Positions 8,600 through 17,427 of a stretch of DNA of 64,000 bases are shown piece by piece. The notes beneath the pieces are model-generated. The model was not told the DNA's origin. It was given only the letters and a program-made list of their open reading frames with translations, and did not search any database. Both the position numbers and the translations under genes were made by a program. Origin of the DNA: Solwaraspora sp. WMMD406 (GTDB lineage Bacteria; Actinomycetota; Actinomycetes; Mycobacteriales; Micromonosporaceae); assembly GCF_029626025.1 (NCBI RefSeq), contig NZ_JARUBF010000001.1:3038001-3102000 (forward strand), given 5' to 3'. Each line of letters opens with the position of its first letter. Positions within the stretch are counted from its first letter, which is position 1.

Positions 8600-9345
8600 C
8601 AACCTGGTCGGTTAGCCCCGCCGGTGAGGACCTGGTCCGCCGCGCTCATGTCGAACATCAGCGCGGCGTCCAGCCGCAGCGCGGACAGGTCGATGCCGTT
8701 GTCGCCGACCCCCGCCATGTCCCAGTCGACCAGCCCGGTGACCGTGTCACCGGTCCACATGAGGTTGCCCTGCCACAGGTCGCCGTGCACCAGTACGAGG
8801 TCGCCGACCGGCATCGGATGCTGTCGAATCCGCTCGTCGGCGTAGCGCAGCAGCGCGGTCGTGCGGTCGGTGCCGGCGGCCCGATCCCGGGCGAAGTCCC
8901 GGGCCGTGATCGGCCGGGTGCGTACCGGCAACTGCGGCGAGGGCTCGACGATGATGGTGCGTAGGGCCGCCGCCACCGCGCCCATGGCCCGTAGCCGGGC
9001 GGCGGTCGGCTCGGTCGGTATCACGCTGCTACCAGGCGCGACGGTCTGCAGGAGCGCGACGCTCCCCGATCCCGCGTCGCCGACGTCGTACCCGATGATC
9101 CTCGGTGCCGCCACGCCCCGTTTCTCGGCGAGCCGGAGCGCGGCGATCTCGGTGAACAGCCGGGCGGGACGCGCCGGGTTGACCGTCTTGAGCACCGCTT
9201 CGGTGGTACGGCCGCGCCGCGTGATCCGCAGCAGCCACGGATTGGCGCCGTTCCGTAGTCCGCGCACCACCCGGACGGTCGCGTCGCCGCCGATCATTCC
9301 AGCGACCCAGTCGAGCACAGCCTGATCGGGGATCGTCGCCACCAC
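8599..9345 (-). CDS. Aminoglycoside phosphotransferase-family kinase, short at the C-terminus
   Basis: The 248-residue product has the kinase-like phosphotransferase fold: the nucleotide loop region near VVRGLRNGANPWLLRI, Lys in AVLKTVNP, the catalytic loop VLVHGDLWQGNLMW (Asp about residue 191) and the metal-binding GLVDWDMAGVGDNGIDLSALR. The substrate is unknown; such proteins often phosphorylate small molecules and are not evidence of drug resistance. Family members usually run 40-60 residues past the DW motif region with more helices. Here the protein stops at TGGANRPG exactly where the palindrome begins, which suggests a C-terminal truncation. The start is GTG 9345, or the adjacent GTG 9342. 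Confidence 0.78.
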   Translation of the reverse strand: MVATIPDQAVLDWVAGMIGGDATVRVVRGLRNGANPWLLRITRRGRTTEAVLKTVNPARPARLFTEIAALRLAEKRGVAAPRIIGYDVGDAGSGSVALLQTVAPGSSVIPTEPTAARLRAMGAVAAALRTIIVEPSPQLPVRTRPITARDFARDRAAGTDRTTALLRYADERIRQHPMPVGDLVLVHGDLWQGNLMWTGDTVTGLVDWDMAGVGDNGIDLSALRLDAALMFDMSAADQVLTGGANRPG

Positions 9346-9930
9346 CGTCCTCTGGGTTCATCCTGTTATCAGACAGATGCGGAGCCGTGGCCGGGAGGAA
9401 CACCGTTCCATCGTGATCCCCTTGGGGGTTTTTGATCCCGCAGGGGGATCAGACTGAAACGGAGTTCGGCTTCCGGCCGGCCGTCGTCGGGCCGATGGCC
9501 TTCGAACACGGCCTACCGAGCCAGCTCTGCCTGTAGGTAGCTGAGCGTCTCGGCTGGCGGGAGCGCGAGCTTGCGGAGATCGTCGGCAAACCCACTGGTA
9601 GGTGCGGACCCGATCGAGGTCGTGTACGAACACAGCGTCGTCGAGAAGCTCCGTGTAGGCCACCGGCCGGATGCCATAGCCGAACTCATCGGCTCGAACG
9701 TGAAGAGCCGTTCGGCCATGCCGATCAAACCGACGTACGTCCTGAGGAAGTCGGGTGCTTGGCCGGGGCTGGCGTTCGACGACGAAGCCGTGGTCGTGCC
9801 CCCAACGGCGGTCTGCCCAACCCGTTCAGCGGCATCAAGGGAGCAATGCGGCTGTACGGCAAGCTCCGCGACGTACGACTGGTGTGGGTCGACCCGCCCG
9901 ACGGCCGCGAGCTGACCTGACCCTCGATAG
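9346..9930. other. Decayed intergenic region with gene remnants
   Basis: No intact gene is supported in these 585 bases. The part 9513-9720 holds a frameshifted fragment of a regulator (listed separately). On the plus strand about 9721-9918, two frames joined across the run of five C near 9799-9803 would give a continuous peptide ending LYGKLRDVRLVWVDPP with a stop at 9918; I do not recognise it. Near 9418-9451 there is a GATCCC...GGGATC hairpin next to TTTTT that could be a terminator. Confidence 0.5.
9513..9720 (-). pseudogene. Remnant of an XRE/DUF5753-type regulator, frameshifted
   Basis: Three stretches in alternating minus-strand frames join into one domain-like sequence. The first contains MAERLFTFEP, the second IRPVAYTELLDDAVFVHDLD and VRTYQW, and the third FADDLRKLALPPAETLSYLQ, ending at a stop at 9513. 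This pattern (a Tyr-Glu strand, then a helix with LRxxALxPxES) is the C-terminal end of DUF5753, the domain behind XRE regulators of Scr1-type actinomycete toxin-antitoxin-like pairs. Removing one G from the GGG near 9595 restores the last junction. The N-terminal DNA-binding domain is missing. Base-calling errors are a possible alternative for a single frameshift but not for the missing domain. Confidence 0.5.
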
Positions 9931-10545
9931 TCAGGCTGGTCGCAGCACCGCGACCAGGAAATCGGAGTCGTCGCGGTACGGGCGCAGATCCCAGGTGGCC
10001 AGCAGCAGGTCCTCGACCAGGCCGGCGGCCTGGGCATCGGCGCGGAACTCGGCGACGGGATAGCCCCGGTCGGTGCCGAACCCGACCACGATTCGGCCGC
10101 CGTCGCGCAGATGCGCCCGCAGCCGGCGCAACACCTCCCGGCGGGTATCCGGCGCCAGGAACGTCATCACGTTGCCCGCGCTGACGATCGCGTCGAAGCC
10201 GTCGGCGATGCCCCACGCGGGCAGATCCAGTTCGGCCAGGTCGCCGACCAGCCACTGCGGCCCCGGATGGTCCTGGCGGGCGGCGTCGATCAACACCGGA
10301 TCCAGGTCGACGCCGACGACGTCGTGGCCGGCGGCGGCCAGCGCCGCACCGACCCGACCCGGACCGCAGCCGGCGTCGAGCACCCGCGCCGTACGCGGCA
10401 ACATCGCGTCGACCAGCCGCGCCTCACCGTCGAGGTCGGCCCCGTCGCGAGCCAGCGACCGGAACCGGTCGACGTACCACTGGGAGTGCCCAGGGTTGGA
10501 CTCCAGCAGCTTGCTCCACCCGTTCTCCGCACCCACGCCCGCCAT
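9931..10545 (-). CDS. Class I SAM-dependent methyltransferase
   Basis: The 204-residue protein has the SAM-binding motif VLDAGCGPGRVGAAL (residues about 55-70), the acidic motif II VVGVDLDPVLIDAAR, and post-motifs in DAIVSAGNVMTFLAP and LRDGGRIVVGFG. It starts at ATG 10545 as MAGVGAENGWSKLLESNPGHSQWYVDRF, a start seen in actinobacterial relatives annotated only as class I methyltransferases. The substrate is unknown. It lies just downstream of the TusA/cysteine desulfurase pair on the same strand, with a gap of about 110 bases; a functional link is not evident. Confidence 0.85.
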   Translation of the reverse strand: MAGVGAENGWSKLLESNPGHSQWYVDRFRSLARDGADLDGEARLVDAMLPRTARVLDAGCGPGRVGAALAAAGHDVVGVDLDPVLIDAARQDHPGPQWLVGDLAELDLPAWGIADGFDAIVSAGNVMTFLAPDTRREVLRRLRAHLRDGGRIVVGFGTDRGYPVAEFRADAQAAGLVEDLLLATWDLRPYRDDSDFLVAVLRPA

Positions 10546-10655
10546 CCTCGCACGCGAGGATTCGCCTGGCCCCGGGTGCCGTGGACCAACACCAGGCCCG
10601 GCCGAATGCGTCCGCTCCGGCGAGCGCTACGCACGCATACGATGGAGGAACCGGC

Positions 10656-10895
10656 TCAGTGGGTGCGGCGGACGTCGAAGGCGGGGGAGCCGGCGACCGT
10701 CGACGCGGCGACGAACTCCTGACCACGGATCCGACACCAGGCCGGAATGTCCAGGGCGGCGGCCGGATCGTCGGCCAACACCCGGACCACCGACCCGACC
10801 GGCAGCTGCGGCAGCCGCCGGGCCAGCGCGATCACCGGCAGCGGGCAACGCTGCCCCAGACAGTCGAGGGTCTCCGACGCTGGCGAGTCGCTCAC
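10656..10895 (-). CDS. TusA-family sulfurtransferase
   Basis: This 79-residue protein has the SirA/TusA signature: the sulfur-carrying Cys in DCLGQRCPLPVIALARRL near the N-terminus (CPxP motif), followed by VGSVVRVLADDPAAALDIPAWC. TusA proteins relay persulfide sulfur from cysteine desulfurases to tRNA thiolation, molybdopterin or other acceptors. The start GTG 10895 overlaps the stop of the cysteine desulfurase gene as GTGA, so the pair is almost certainly cotranscribed and translationally coupled. That pairing supports a donor-acceptor relation. The final acceptor is not shown by the neighbourhood. Confidence 0.9.
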   Translation of the reverse strand: MSDSPASETLDCLGQRCPLPVIALARRLPQLPVGSVVRVLADDPAAALDIPAWCRIRGQEFVAASTVAGSPAFDVRRTH

Positions 10896-12040
10896 AGCCC
10901 GACCACCCCGGCCTCGGCCCGCAGGTCCGCCACCACCTGCGGCAACTCGGCCAGGAACCGCTCCACGTCGGTGTCGGTGGTGTCCCGGTGCAGCGACACC
11001 CGTACGTTGCCGTGCGACAGCACCCCCATCGCCTCCAGCACATGCGACGGGCGCAGCGTCGACGCCGTACACGACGAGCCGGAGGAGACGGCGAAACCAC
11101 GCCGGTCCAGCGCGTGCAGCAGCGCCTCACCGTCGACGTACAGGCAAGAGAAGGTGACCAGGTGCGGTAGCCGGTCGACCGGGTCGCCGACCACCTCCAG
11201 GTCCGGCACGGTCGCGGCCACCGTCGCGCGGATCCGGTCCACCAGCGCCGACAGCCGGGCCGTTTCGGCCGAAGCCTCGGCGGCCACCGCGCGCAGCGCC
11301 GCCGCCGACGCCACCACCGCCGGCAAATTCACCACCCCGGGCGTACGGCCGGATTCCCGCTCGTCGGCCGGGTAGGGCGACTCCCACCGGGTGCCCTTGC
11401 GGACGACAAGGACTCCGACGCCGGGCAGCCCGCCCCACTTGTGGGCGCTGGCCGACAGCACCGACCAGCCGTCCGGCACCGGTACCCGGCCCACCGACTG
11501 GGCGGCGTCGACGTACAGCGGCACCCCGTGCGCGGCGCAGACCCGGGCCGCCTCGGCGACCGGCTGGACCGTACCGACCTCGTGGCTGGCGCTGATCAGC
11601 GCGGCGAACGCCACCCCCGGCCGGCCCACCGCCGCCGACCACTCGGCCAGGTCGAGCCGGCCGAGCCGGTCCACCGGCACCGACACCGCCTCGCCGCCGG
11701 CGGCCTGATGCCGCTGGGCGGCGTGCAGCACCGCCGAATGTTCGATCGCCGAGTGCACCAAGGTCCGGCCGACCCGCCGCCGCCCGGCGAGACCACCGAG
11801 CACGGCGGCGTGCGCGGCGACCGTACCGCCGGGGGTGAACGAGACCTCGTCGGCGCGCACCCGCAGCGTCTCGGCGGTGGCCGCGCGGGCCGCGTCGAGC
11901 AGTTGACCTGCCCGGCGGGCCTGGGAGTAGAGCCGGGCCGGGTCGGCCCAGCCGTCGGCCAACGCCGCCGTCAGCGCCTCCCGGGCGACCGGATGTAGCG
12001 GCGCGGCGGTCGCCGCGTCGAGGTAGCAGCTGGCGCTCAC
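10892..12040 (-). CDS. Cysteine desulfurase (class V aminotransferase)
   Basis: The 382-residue PLP enzyme removes sulfur from cysteine to give alanine and an enzyme persulfide. Visible are the N-terminal CYLDAATAAPLHPVAREAL, ISASHEVGTVQPV, the Asp and Gln of VDAAQSVGRVPV, the PLP-binding Lys in LSASAHKWGGLPGVG and the catalytic Cys in SSGSSCTASTLRPSHVL. The short loop around that Cys is like IscS/NifS-type enzymes. I chose GTG 12040 (VSASCYLDAATAA); the longer frame to 12298 overlaps the ctaC start. The gene is divergent from ctaC across about 194 bases that should contain promoters for both. The coupled TusA gene downstream is its likely sulfur acceptor. Confidence 0.92.
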   Translation of the reverse strand: MSASCYLDAATAAPLHPVAREALTAALADGWADPARLYSQARRAGQLLDAARAATAETLRVRADEVSFTPGGTVAAHAAVLGGLAGRRRVGRTLVHSAIEHSAVLHAAQRHQAAGGEAVSVPVDRLGRLDLAEWSAAVGRPGVAFAALISASHEVGTVQPVAEAARVCAAHGVPLYVDAAQSVGRVPVPDGWSVLSASAHKWGGLPGVGVLVVRKGTRWESPYPADERESGRTPGVVNLPAVVASAAALRAVAAEASAETARLSALVDRIRATVAATVPDLEVVGDPVDRLPHLVTFSCLYVDGEALLHALDRRGFAVSSGSSCTASTLRPSHVLEAMGVLSHGNVRVSLHRDTTDTDVERFLAELPQVVADLRAEAGVVGL

Positions 12041-12234
12041 GGACCCGACCGTACCGCCGGGCCGGCCGTCCGACACCGCCCGGGCACCCCATCGGACCCG
12101 TTCGGACCAGGTGACAACCGGACCCCAGACCGATCCGGACCCGACTGGTCGAGTAATCTGCGACCGTCGGTGACGCCTTTTCATCGCTGATGCCGTGAGC
12201 TGGCATCGGTGACGCGCTAGGGAGGCAGGACCAA

Positions 12235-13227
12235 GTGGTCGCAAGGGATTCGGGAGCGCAGCCGTCGGCTGGGCTGTCCGCGTCAGGACAGTCCGCACGG
12301 ACGCGGTCCGCCGGTCGGTACGGTCGGCGACGGCCAGGCGGCCGGGTCGCCCGGGTCGGCGGGCTGGGCCTTGGCGGCGTGGCGCTGCTCACCCTGCTCA
12401 CCGGCTGTGACGTCGGGGCAGCGTTCGACGGCTTCGGCTGGCCGCAGGGGGGCATCACCCCGCAGGCCAACCAGATGTACGACCTGTGGATCGGGTCGGT
12501 CATCGCCGCGCTCGCGGTCGGCGTCTTCGTGTGGGGCCTGATCTTCTGGTGCATCATCCGCTACCGCAAGCGGGGCGACCAGCTGCCCGCGCAGACCCGG
12601 TTCAACATGCCGATGGAGTTCCTTTACACCATCGCGCCGATCCTGGTCGTGTCGGTGCTGTTCTACTACACCGCCGTGGTGCAGACCGACGTCGACCGGG
12701 TCAGCGCCGAGCCGGACGTCGTGGTCGAGGTCGTCGGGTTCAAGTGGAACTGGCAGTTCAACTACCGCGACGCGGTGGGCGAGGACGCCAACACCATCGC
12801 CTCCACGGTCGGTTCCTCCGACGTCATCCCGGTCTTGGTGGTCCCCTCGGAGCGCACCGTACGGTTCGAAGAGACCAGCACCGACGTGATCCACTCCTTC
12901 TGGGTGCCGGAGCTGCTGTTCAAGCGGGACGTCTTCCCCGGCAGCATCCGCAACTACTTCGAGGTCACCATCACCCAGAACGGCGCCTACGTCGGCCGCT
13001 GCGCCGAACTCTGCGGCACCTACCACTCGATGATGAACTTCGAGATGCGGGTGGTCGACCCGGAGCAGTACGACCGGTTCATCGCCGAGAAGCAGGCGGG
13101 TGCCTCGACGCAGGAAGCCCTGCGCTCGATCGGGGAGGAGCCGTACGCGGTCACCACCTTCCCGTTCGACACCCGCCGGGACGTGCAGAATTTCGGTAAC
13201 ACGAGCGCCCAGGGCGCAGGAAGCTGA
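12235..13227 (+). CDS. ctaC: Cytochrome c oxidase subunit II
   Basis: Subunit II of the aa3 oxidase accepts electrons at its CuA site. The 330-residue protein has a basic N-terminus and a lipobox-like LLTGC (Cys about residue 59). Two membrane helices follow (IGSVIAALAVGVFVWGLIFW and FLYTIAPILVVSVLFYY), then FKWNWQFNY and the CuA ligands in HSFWVPELLFK and CAELCGTYHSMM. The start is GTG 12235 with GGAGG seven bases before it. ctaF follows nine bases downstream. In many actinomycetes ctaD lies between ctaC and ctaF or next to them; here it is absent. Confidence 0.95.
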   Translation: MVARDSGAQPSAGLSASGQSARTRSAGRYGRRRPGGRVARVGGLGLGGVALLTLLTGCDVGAAFDGFGWPQGGITPQANQMYDLWIGSVIAALAVGVFVWGLIFWCIIRYRKRGDQLPAQTRFNMPMEFLYTIAPILVVSVLFYYTAVVQTDVDRVSAEPDVVVEVVGFKWNWQFNYRDAVGEDANTIASTVGSSDVIPVLVVPSERTVRFEETSTDVIHSFWVPELLFKRDVFPGSIRNYFEVTITQNGAYVGRCAELCGTYHSMMNFEMRVVDPEQYDRFIAEKQAGASTQEALRSIGEEPYAVTTFPFDTRRDVQNFGNTSAQGAGS

Positions 13228-13236
13228 GGGCCGGTC

Positions 13237-13662
13237 ATGAAGACCGAGTGGCGACTGTTCGGCATCGTCGCGGCGTTCCTGCTGGTCATCTCCGGGGTCT
13301 ACCCGGCCTGGACCTCCGCTCAGCTGGGACACGTCGAGTGGATCGGCACCACGGCACTGATCCTGTCGTTCCTGCTCTGCGCGATGTGCGGTGGCTTCTT
13401 CTGGTTCGTCTCCCGGCGGATCGACCTGCGTCCGGAGGACCGTCCGGACGCTGAGGTCGCCGACGGCGCCGGTGAGGTGGGCTTCTTCAGCCCGGGCAGC
13501 TACTGGCCGTTCGGGGTGGCGCTGTCGGCCACCATCGCCGGCCTCGGCCTGGTGTTCTGGCAGTGGTGGCTGCTGATCTTCGGTCTCCTCGCGGTCATCG
13601 CCTCCGCCGCCGGGCTGCTGTTCGAGTACTACACCGGAACCCGCCGGACCGCCGAACACTGA
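13237..13662 (+). CDS. ctaF: Cytochrome c oxidase subunit IV (actinobacterial)
   Basis: The 141-residue protein matches the small CtaF subunit found with actinobacterial aa3 oxidases in the bcc-aa3 supercomplex. It begins MKTEWRLFGIVAAFLLVISG and has four hydrophobic helices (residues about 7-24, 36-58, 88-105 and 107-125). The connecting GEVGFFSPGSYWPFG segment is typical. It follows ctaC after nine bases, so both are in one transcription unit. It acts as a membrane structural subunit without cofactors. Confidence 0.92.
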   Translation: MKTEWRLFGIVAAFLLVISGVYPAWTSAQLGHVEWIGTTALILSFLLCAMCGGFFWFVSRRIDLRPEDRPDAEVADGAGEVGFFSPGSYWPFGVALSATIAGLGLVFWQWWLLIFGLLAVIASAAGLLFEYYTGTRRTAEH

Positions 13663-13706
13663 GCGGTCGTCGCGCGCCGTCCAGCCCGGAACCGTACGGG
13701 CTGGAG

Positions 13707-14645
13707 GTGCTGGGTTCCGGGCAGGATCACACCGTACGGCTGGTCGGCGACGACCTGGTGGTGCGGTGTGCCAAGCGGCCCGGCGACGCCACGTCCGTGC
13801 GGCAGCAGGCCGCGCTGCTCGACGTCGTCTCCCGGACGATCGCCGCTGACCCGCGGATCCGGCTCGCGGTGCCGGTCCCGTTGTCGGTGGACCCGGCGAA
13901 CGGCTGTCTCACCTACCGCAAGCTTGCTGGCACGCCGCTGCTGGAGGTGTCCGCGCGGCGACGCCGGCGGTGCGCCGGCCGGGTGGGCACCGCCGTCGGG
14001 CAGCTGCTGGCTGTCCTGCACTCGATCCCGGCCGCGCGGCTCGCCGACCTGGTCGAGGTCGACCACCTTCCGCTGACCGACTGGCGGGACGAGGCCGCCG
14101 CCAGCTACCCGTCGGTCGCCGGTCGCATCCCGGCCCGGCACCGGCCGGCGATCGAGGCGTTCCTGGCGGCGGCGGTGCCGGACGACGTGCAGCCGCCGGA
14201 TTCCTCCGCTGACGACCTCGCCTTCTCGCACAGCCTGGTCTTCTCACACAATGACCTGGGTATCGAACACATCCTGGTGACCGATGATCCGGGCCGGCCG
14301 CTCACCGTCACCGGTGTCATCGACTGGAGCGACGCCGCGGTCGTCGACCCGGCGTACGACTTCGGGCTGCTGTACCGCGACCTCGGGCCGGTCGCCCTGC
14401 GCGCCGCGCTGACGGCCTACCCGGCACCGCTGCGGCGGCTGGCGGAACTGGCCCGGCGGGCCCGCTTCCACGCCCGGTGCGCCGTGCTGGAGGACCTCGC
14501 GTACGGGCTGCTCGGCGCGGACCAGTGGCATCGACGGTACGTGGACAAGAGTCTGCTGGCCATGCGCTGGCTGTACCCACCAGGGACGCTCCCGACAGGG
14601 ACGCTCGCACCAGGGGCGCACAAACGTGGAACCGCCCGCCGGTAG
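13707..14645 (+). CDS. Aminoglycoside phosphotransferase-family kinase
   Basis: The kinase-like phosphotransferase domain is clear: VLGSGQDHTVRLVGDDLVVRCAK at the N-terminus with an ATP-site Lys or Arg pattern, then the catalytic loop VFSHNDLGIEHILV and the metal-binding VIDWSDAAVVDPAYDFGLLYRD. The substrate is unknown. The start is uncertain: the frame is open upstream into ctaF and contains no ATG. GTG 13707 is the first start codon after the ctaF stop, but relatives usually have a few residues before GLEVLGSG, so a start overlapping ctaF (GTG 13563) is possible. The C-terminal tail has a TLPTGTLAPG repeat. It converges with qcrB, with 35 bases between them. Confidence 0.8.
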   Translation: MLGSGQDHTVRLVGDDLVVRCAKRPGDATSVRQQAALLDVVSRTIAADPRIRLAVPVPLSVDPANGCLTYRKLAGTPLLEVSARRRRRCAGRVGTAVGQLLAVLHSIPAARLADLVEVDHLPLTDWRDEAAASYPSVAGRIPARHRPAIEAFLAAAVPDDVQPPDSSADDLAFSHSLVFSHNDLGIEHILVTDDPGRPLTVTGVIDWSDAAVVDPAYDFGLLYRDLGPVALRAALTAYPAPLRRLAELARRARFHARCAVLEDLAYGLLGADQWHRRYVDKSLLAMRWLYPPGTLPTGTLAPGAHKRGTARR

Positions 14646-14680
14646 CTACCGGCGGGCGGTTCCACGTCCACTCGTACAGG

Positions 14681-16327
14681 TCAGCGGCTGCCGCTGCTGA
14701 CCTCCTCGCGGTTGTCGATCTCCTCGCGACGCGCGGGCGGTTCCTCGGCCGGATCGATCGGCACGTGCGGCGGGGGTGCCGCGACCGACGGCTTCTCGAT
14801 CGGGAAGAAGAAACCCTTGACGGCCGGCCCGAGTGCGCCGAGCCGGTTCATCTTCTTGGGTACCACCCAGCCGACGTAGTCGAGCTGGCCGTGGCCGTGG
14901 TCGTCGGTCGGGCCGAGCGGCTGGTGGACCTCGACGAACCGGCCGTCGGGGAGTCGGCGGATGATGCCGGTCTCCACGCCGTGGGCGAGGACCTCGCGGT
15001 CGTGCTGCTGCAGACCGAGGCAGATCCGGTAGGTGACGTAGTAGGCCAGCGGCGGTAGCAGGATCAGCCCGATCCGGCCGGCCCAGGTCATCGCGTTCAA
15101 GCTGACGTGGAACTTGTCGGCGAACACGTCGTTGCCGCCGGAGATGGTCAGCACGATGAAGAAGGTGACGGCCATGGCGCCGACGGCGGTACGGGCCGGC
15201 ACGTCCCGGGGCCGCTGCAGCAGGTTGTGGCTGGCCTGGTCCTTGGTGTAGCGCGCTTCCAGGAACGGGTACGCCAGGGAGAGCATCACCAGGATGCCGG
15301 GGAGCACCACGGTCGGCCAGAACAGCGGCGGGATCACGTACCCGTCACCGATCGGGATGGTCAGTTCCCAGGCCGGCATCAACCGGGTGGAGCCGTCGAG
15401 GAACATGACGTACCAGTCGGGCTGGCTGGCGGCGGAGACCACGGCCGCTTCGTACGGTCCGAACAGCCAGACCGGGTTGATCTGGAAGACCCCCGCCATC
15501 AGGGCCACGACCCCGAAGACGATCATGAAGAAGCCGCCCTGCTTGATGGCGTACCGGGGGAACATCCGCTCGCCGACGACGTTGTCGTTGGTCCGCCCCG
15601 GCCCGGCCCACTGGGTGTGCTTCTGCTTGAACACCAGCCCGAGGTGCACGCTGATGAGCGCCACCAGCAACCCGGGGATCAGCAGCACGTGGGCGATGTA
15701 GAACCGGCTGATGATGATCGTGCCGGGGAACTCACCGCCGAAGATCGACGAGGTGACCCAGGAACCGATCACCGGGATCGACAGCATGATCGCCGAGGCG
15801 ATCCGCAGACCGGTGCCGGACAGGCCGTCGTCGGGCAGCGAGTAACCGGTGAAGCCGGCGAGGAAGCCGACCCAGAACAGCAGCGAGCCGATGATCCAGT
15901 TGGCCTCACGTGGCTTGCGGAACGCGCCGGTGAAGAACACCCGCAGCATGTGCACCACGATCGAGGCCATGAACAGCAGAGCACCCCAGTGGTGCATCTG
16001 CCGCATGATCAACCCGCCGCGTACGTCGAACGAGATGTCCAGGGTCGAGGCGTACGCCGCCGACATGTGCACCCCGCGCAGCGGCGCGTAGCTGCCGTCG
16101 TAGGTGACCTCCTCCATCGACGGGTCGAAGAAGAACGTCAGGTACACCCCGGACAGCAGCACCACCACGAACGAGAACAACGCGATCTCGCCCAACAGGA
16201 ACGACCAGTGGTCCGGGAAGACCTTGTTCAGCAGCTTCCGCAGCGGAGTCGCCACCTGGAACCGGTCGTCGACCTGCCCGGCGGCCTTGCCGGGCAACGC
16301 CCGGACGTCGAACTTACGGCGTTTCAT
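14681..16327 (-). CDS. qcrB: Cytochrome bc1 complex cytochrome b subunit
   Basis: QcrB is the membrane core of the actinobacterial bcc complex: it oxidises menaquinol and holds two b haems. The 548-residue product has the haem-ligand helices with paired His in [22 protein letters not shown] (residues about 110-135) and [25 protein letters not shown] quinol-site motif appears in [12 protein letters not shown]. It has the long C-terminal extension common in actinobacteria ([20 protein letters not shown]). ATG 16327 overlaps the qcrA stop as ATGA. The order qcrC-qcrA-qcrB with ctaE upstream is standard. Confidence 0.96.
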   Translation of the reverse strand: MKRRKFDVRALPGKAAGQVDDRFQVATPLRKLLNKVFPDHWSFLLGEIALFSFVVVLLSGVYLTFFFDPSMEEVTYDGSYAPLRGVHMSAAYASTLDISFDVRGGLIMRQMHHWGALLFMASIVVHMLRVFFTGAFRKPREANWIIGSLLFWVGFLAGFTGYSLPDDGLSGTGLRIASAIMLSIPVIGSWVTSSIFGGEFPGTIIISRFYIAHVLLIPGLLVALISVHLGLVFKQKHTQWAGPGRTNDNVVGERMFPRYAIKQGGFFMIVFGVVALMAGVFQINPVWLFGPYEAAVVSAASQPDWYVMFLDGSTRLMPAWELTIPIGDGYVIPPLFWPTVVLPGILVMLSLAYPFLEARYTKDQASHNLLQRPRDVPARTAVGAMAVTFFIVLTISGGNDVFADKFHVSLNAMTWAGRIGLILLPPLAYYVTYRICLGLQQHDREVLAHGVETGIIRRLPDGRFVEVHQPLGPTDDHGHGQLDYVGWVVPKKMNRLGALGPAVKGFFFPIEKPSVAAPPPHVPIDPAEEPPARREEIDNREEVSSGSR

Positions 16328-17427
16328 GGCCGCTCCCAGAAGTCGGGCCCGACGATCTCGGTGTAGTCGGAGGTCGCGACGAAGAACCCTTCGTCGTCGA
16401 CGGAGATGGGCAACTGCGGCAACCGACGACTCGCCGGCCCGAAGATCGGCTTGGCGTTGTCGGTGATCAGGAACTGCGACTGGTGACACGGGCACAGCAA
16501 CCGGTTGGTCTGCTGCTCGTACAAACTCGCCGGACACCCCGCGTGGGTACAGATCTTCGAGTACGCGATGTAGTTGCCCCACATGTAGTCGGACTTGCCG
16601 GCGTCCTCGTTGTTCTCCCGGGCGACCTGGGCGTCGTCGACCCGCAGGTGGATCAACAGCGCCGACGAATCCGCGTACCGGTTGGTGTGGCCGCCGGGGA
16701 TACCCGGGAACACCGTCATCTGACCACCCGCGCTGACGTCCTCGGGCCGGATCGGCGAGCCGTCCTCCCGGGTCAACCGGACCAGTTCGGTCCCACCATC
16801 AGCGGTCTCGACCGGCGTCCACCCGGTGGTCGCCATCTGGTTGTCCTCGTGCGGGTCGCGAATCAGGCCGCCGACCAGCGGCGCGGCGGCGACCGCGGCG
16901 ACCGGCGCCAACCCGGCCAGCAGCGACACCCCGAGCAGCGGCCGCCGCTTGACTCCCAGCTCGTCGGCCATGTACGCCAACGTGCCGCCGGTGATCTTAC
17001 GGTCGTCGGCGTTCGACGCCCCGTCGTGCCGGTCCTGGATCGCCACCTCGTGCGGCAACAGCTTCTTGCCCCAGGTCAGGATGCCCACCCCGATCGCCAG
17101 CAGGGTCAACCCGAGGCTGATCCCCAACAGCGGGGTGTAGAACTTGCTCATCCCGGTGCCGAGTTCGTACTCCCACGGCCACCAGATGTAGACCACCAGG
17201 AACGCCGTCGCGGTGAGCCCGGCCAGCAGGAACAACCCGGCCACGAACCGGCTGACCCGCCGCTCCGCCCGGGTTCCCGGCACCGGGAACGGCGGCTCGT
17301 AGTGCACAATCTCGATGTCGTCGCGACGCGCGCCCTCGCGCAACACGTCGAACCGGGTCAACCGCGGATCATCCAGCTCCACCGGCTCGGCCTGACCCCG
17401 GCGCCCGTTGGTGGTGTCGACGCTCAT
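16324..17427 (-). CDS. qcrA: Cytochrome bc1 complex Rieske iron-sulfur subunit
   Basis: The 367-residue Rieske protein passes electrons from menaquinol to the dihaem cytochrome QcrC. The 2Fe-2S ligands are in [11 protein letters not shown] and LCPCHQSQF. As in other actinobacteria it has three predicted membrane helices before the cluster domain (around [40 protein letters not shown] and [19 protein letters not shown]). I chose ATG 17427 because it overlaps the qcrC stop as ATGA; the longer frame adds six residues from within qcrC. The protein belongs to the bcc-aa3 supercomplex. Confidence 0.96.
   Translation of the reverse strand: MSVDTTNGRRGQAEPVELDDPRLTRFDVLREGARRDDIEIVHYEPPFPVPGTRAERRVSRFVAGLFLLAGLTATAFLVVYIWWPWEYELGTGMSKFYTPLLGISLGLTLLAIGVGILTWGKKLLPHEVAIQDRHDGASNADDRKITGGTLAYMADELGVKRRPLLGVSLLAGLAPVAAVAAAPLVGGLIRDPHEDNQMATTGWTPVETADGGTELVRLTREDGSPIRPEDVSAGGQMTVFPGIPGGHTNRYADSSALLIHLRVDDAQVARENNEDAGKSDYMWGNYIAYSKICTHAGCPASLYEQQTNRLLCPCHQSQFLITDNAKPIFGPASRRLPQLPISVDDEGFFVATSDYTEIVGPDFWERP

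Noticed and set aside
8599-9345. Antibiotic-resistance aminoglycoside phosphotransferase
   Set aside because: Only the general kinase-like fold is seen; this large family mostly acts on other small molecules and no drug-class-specific features are visible.
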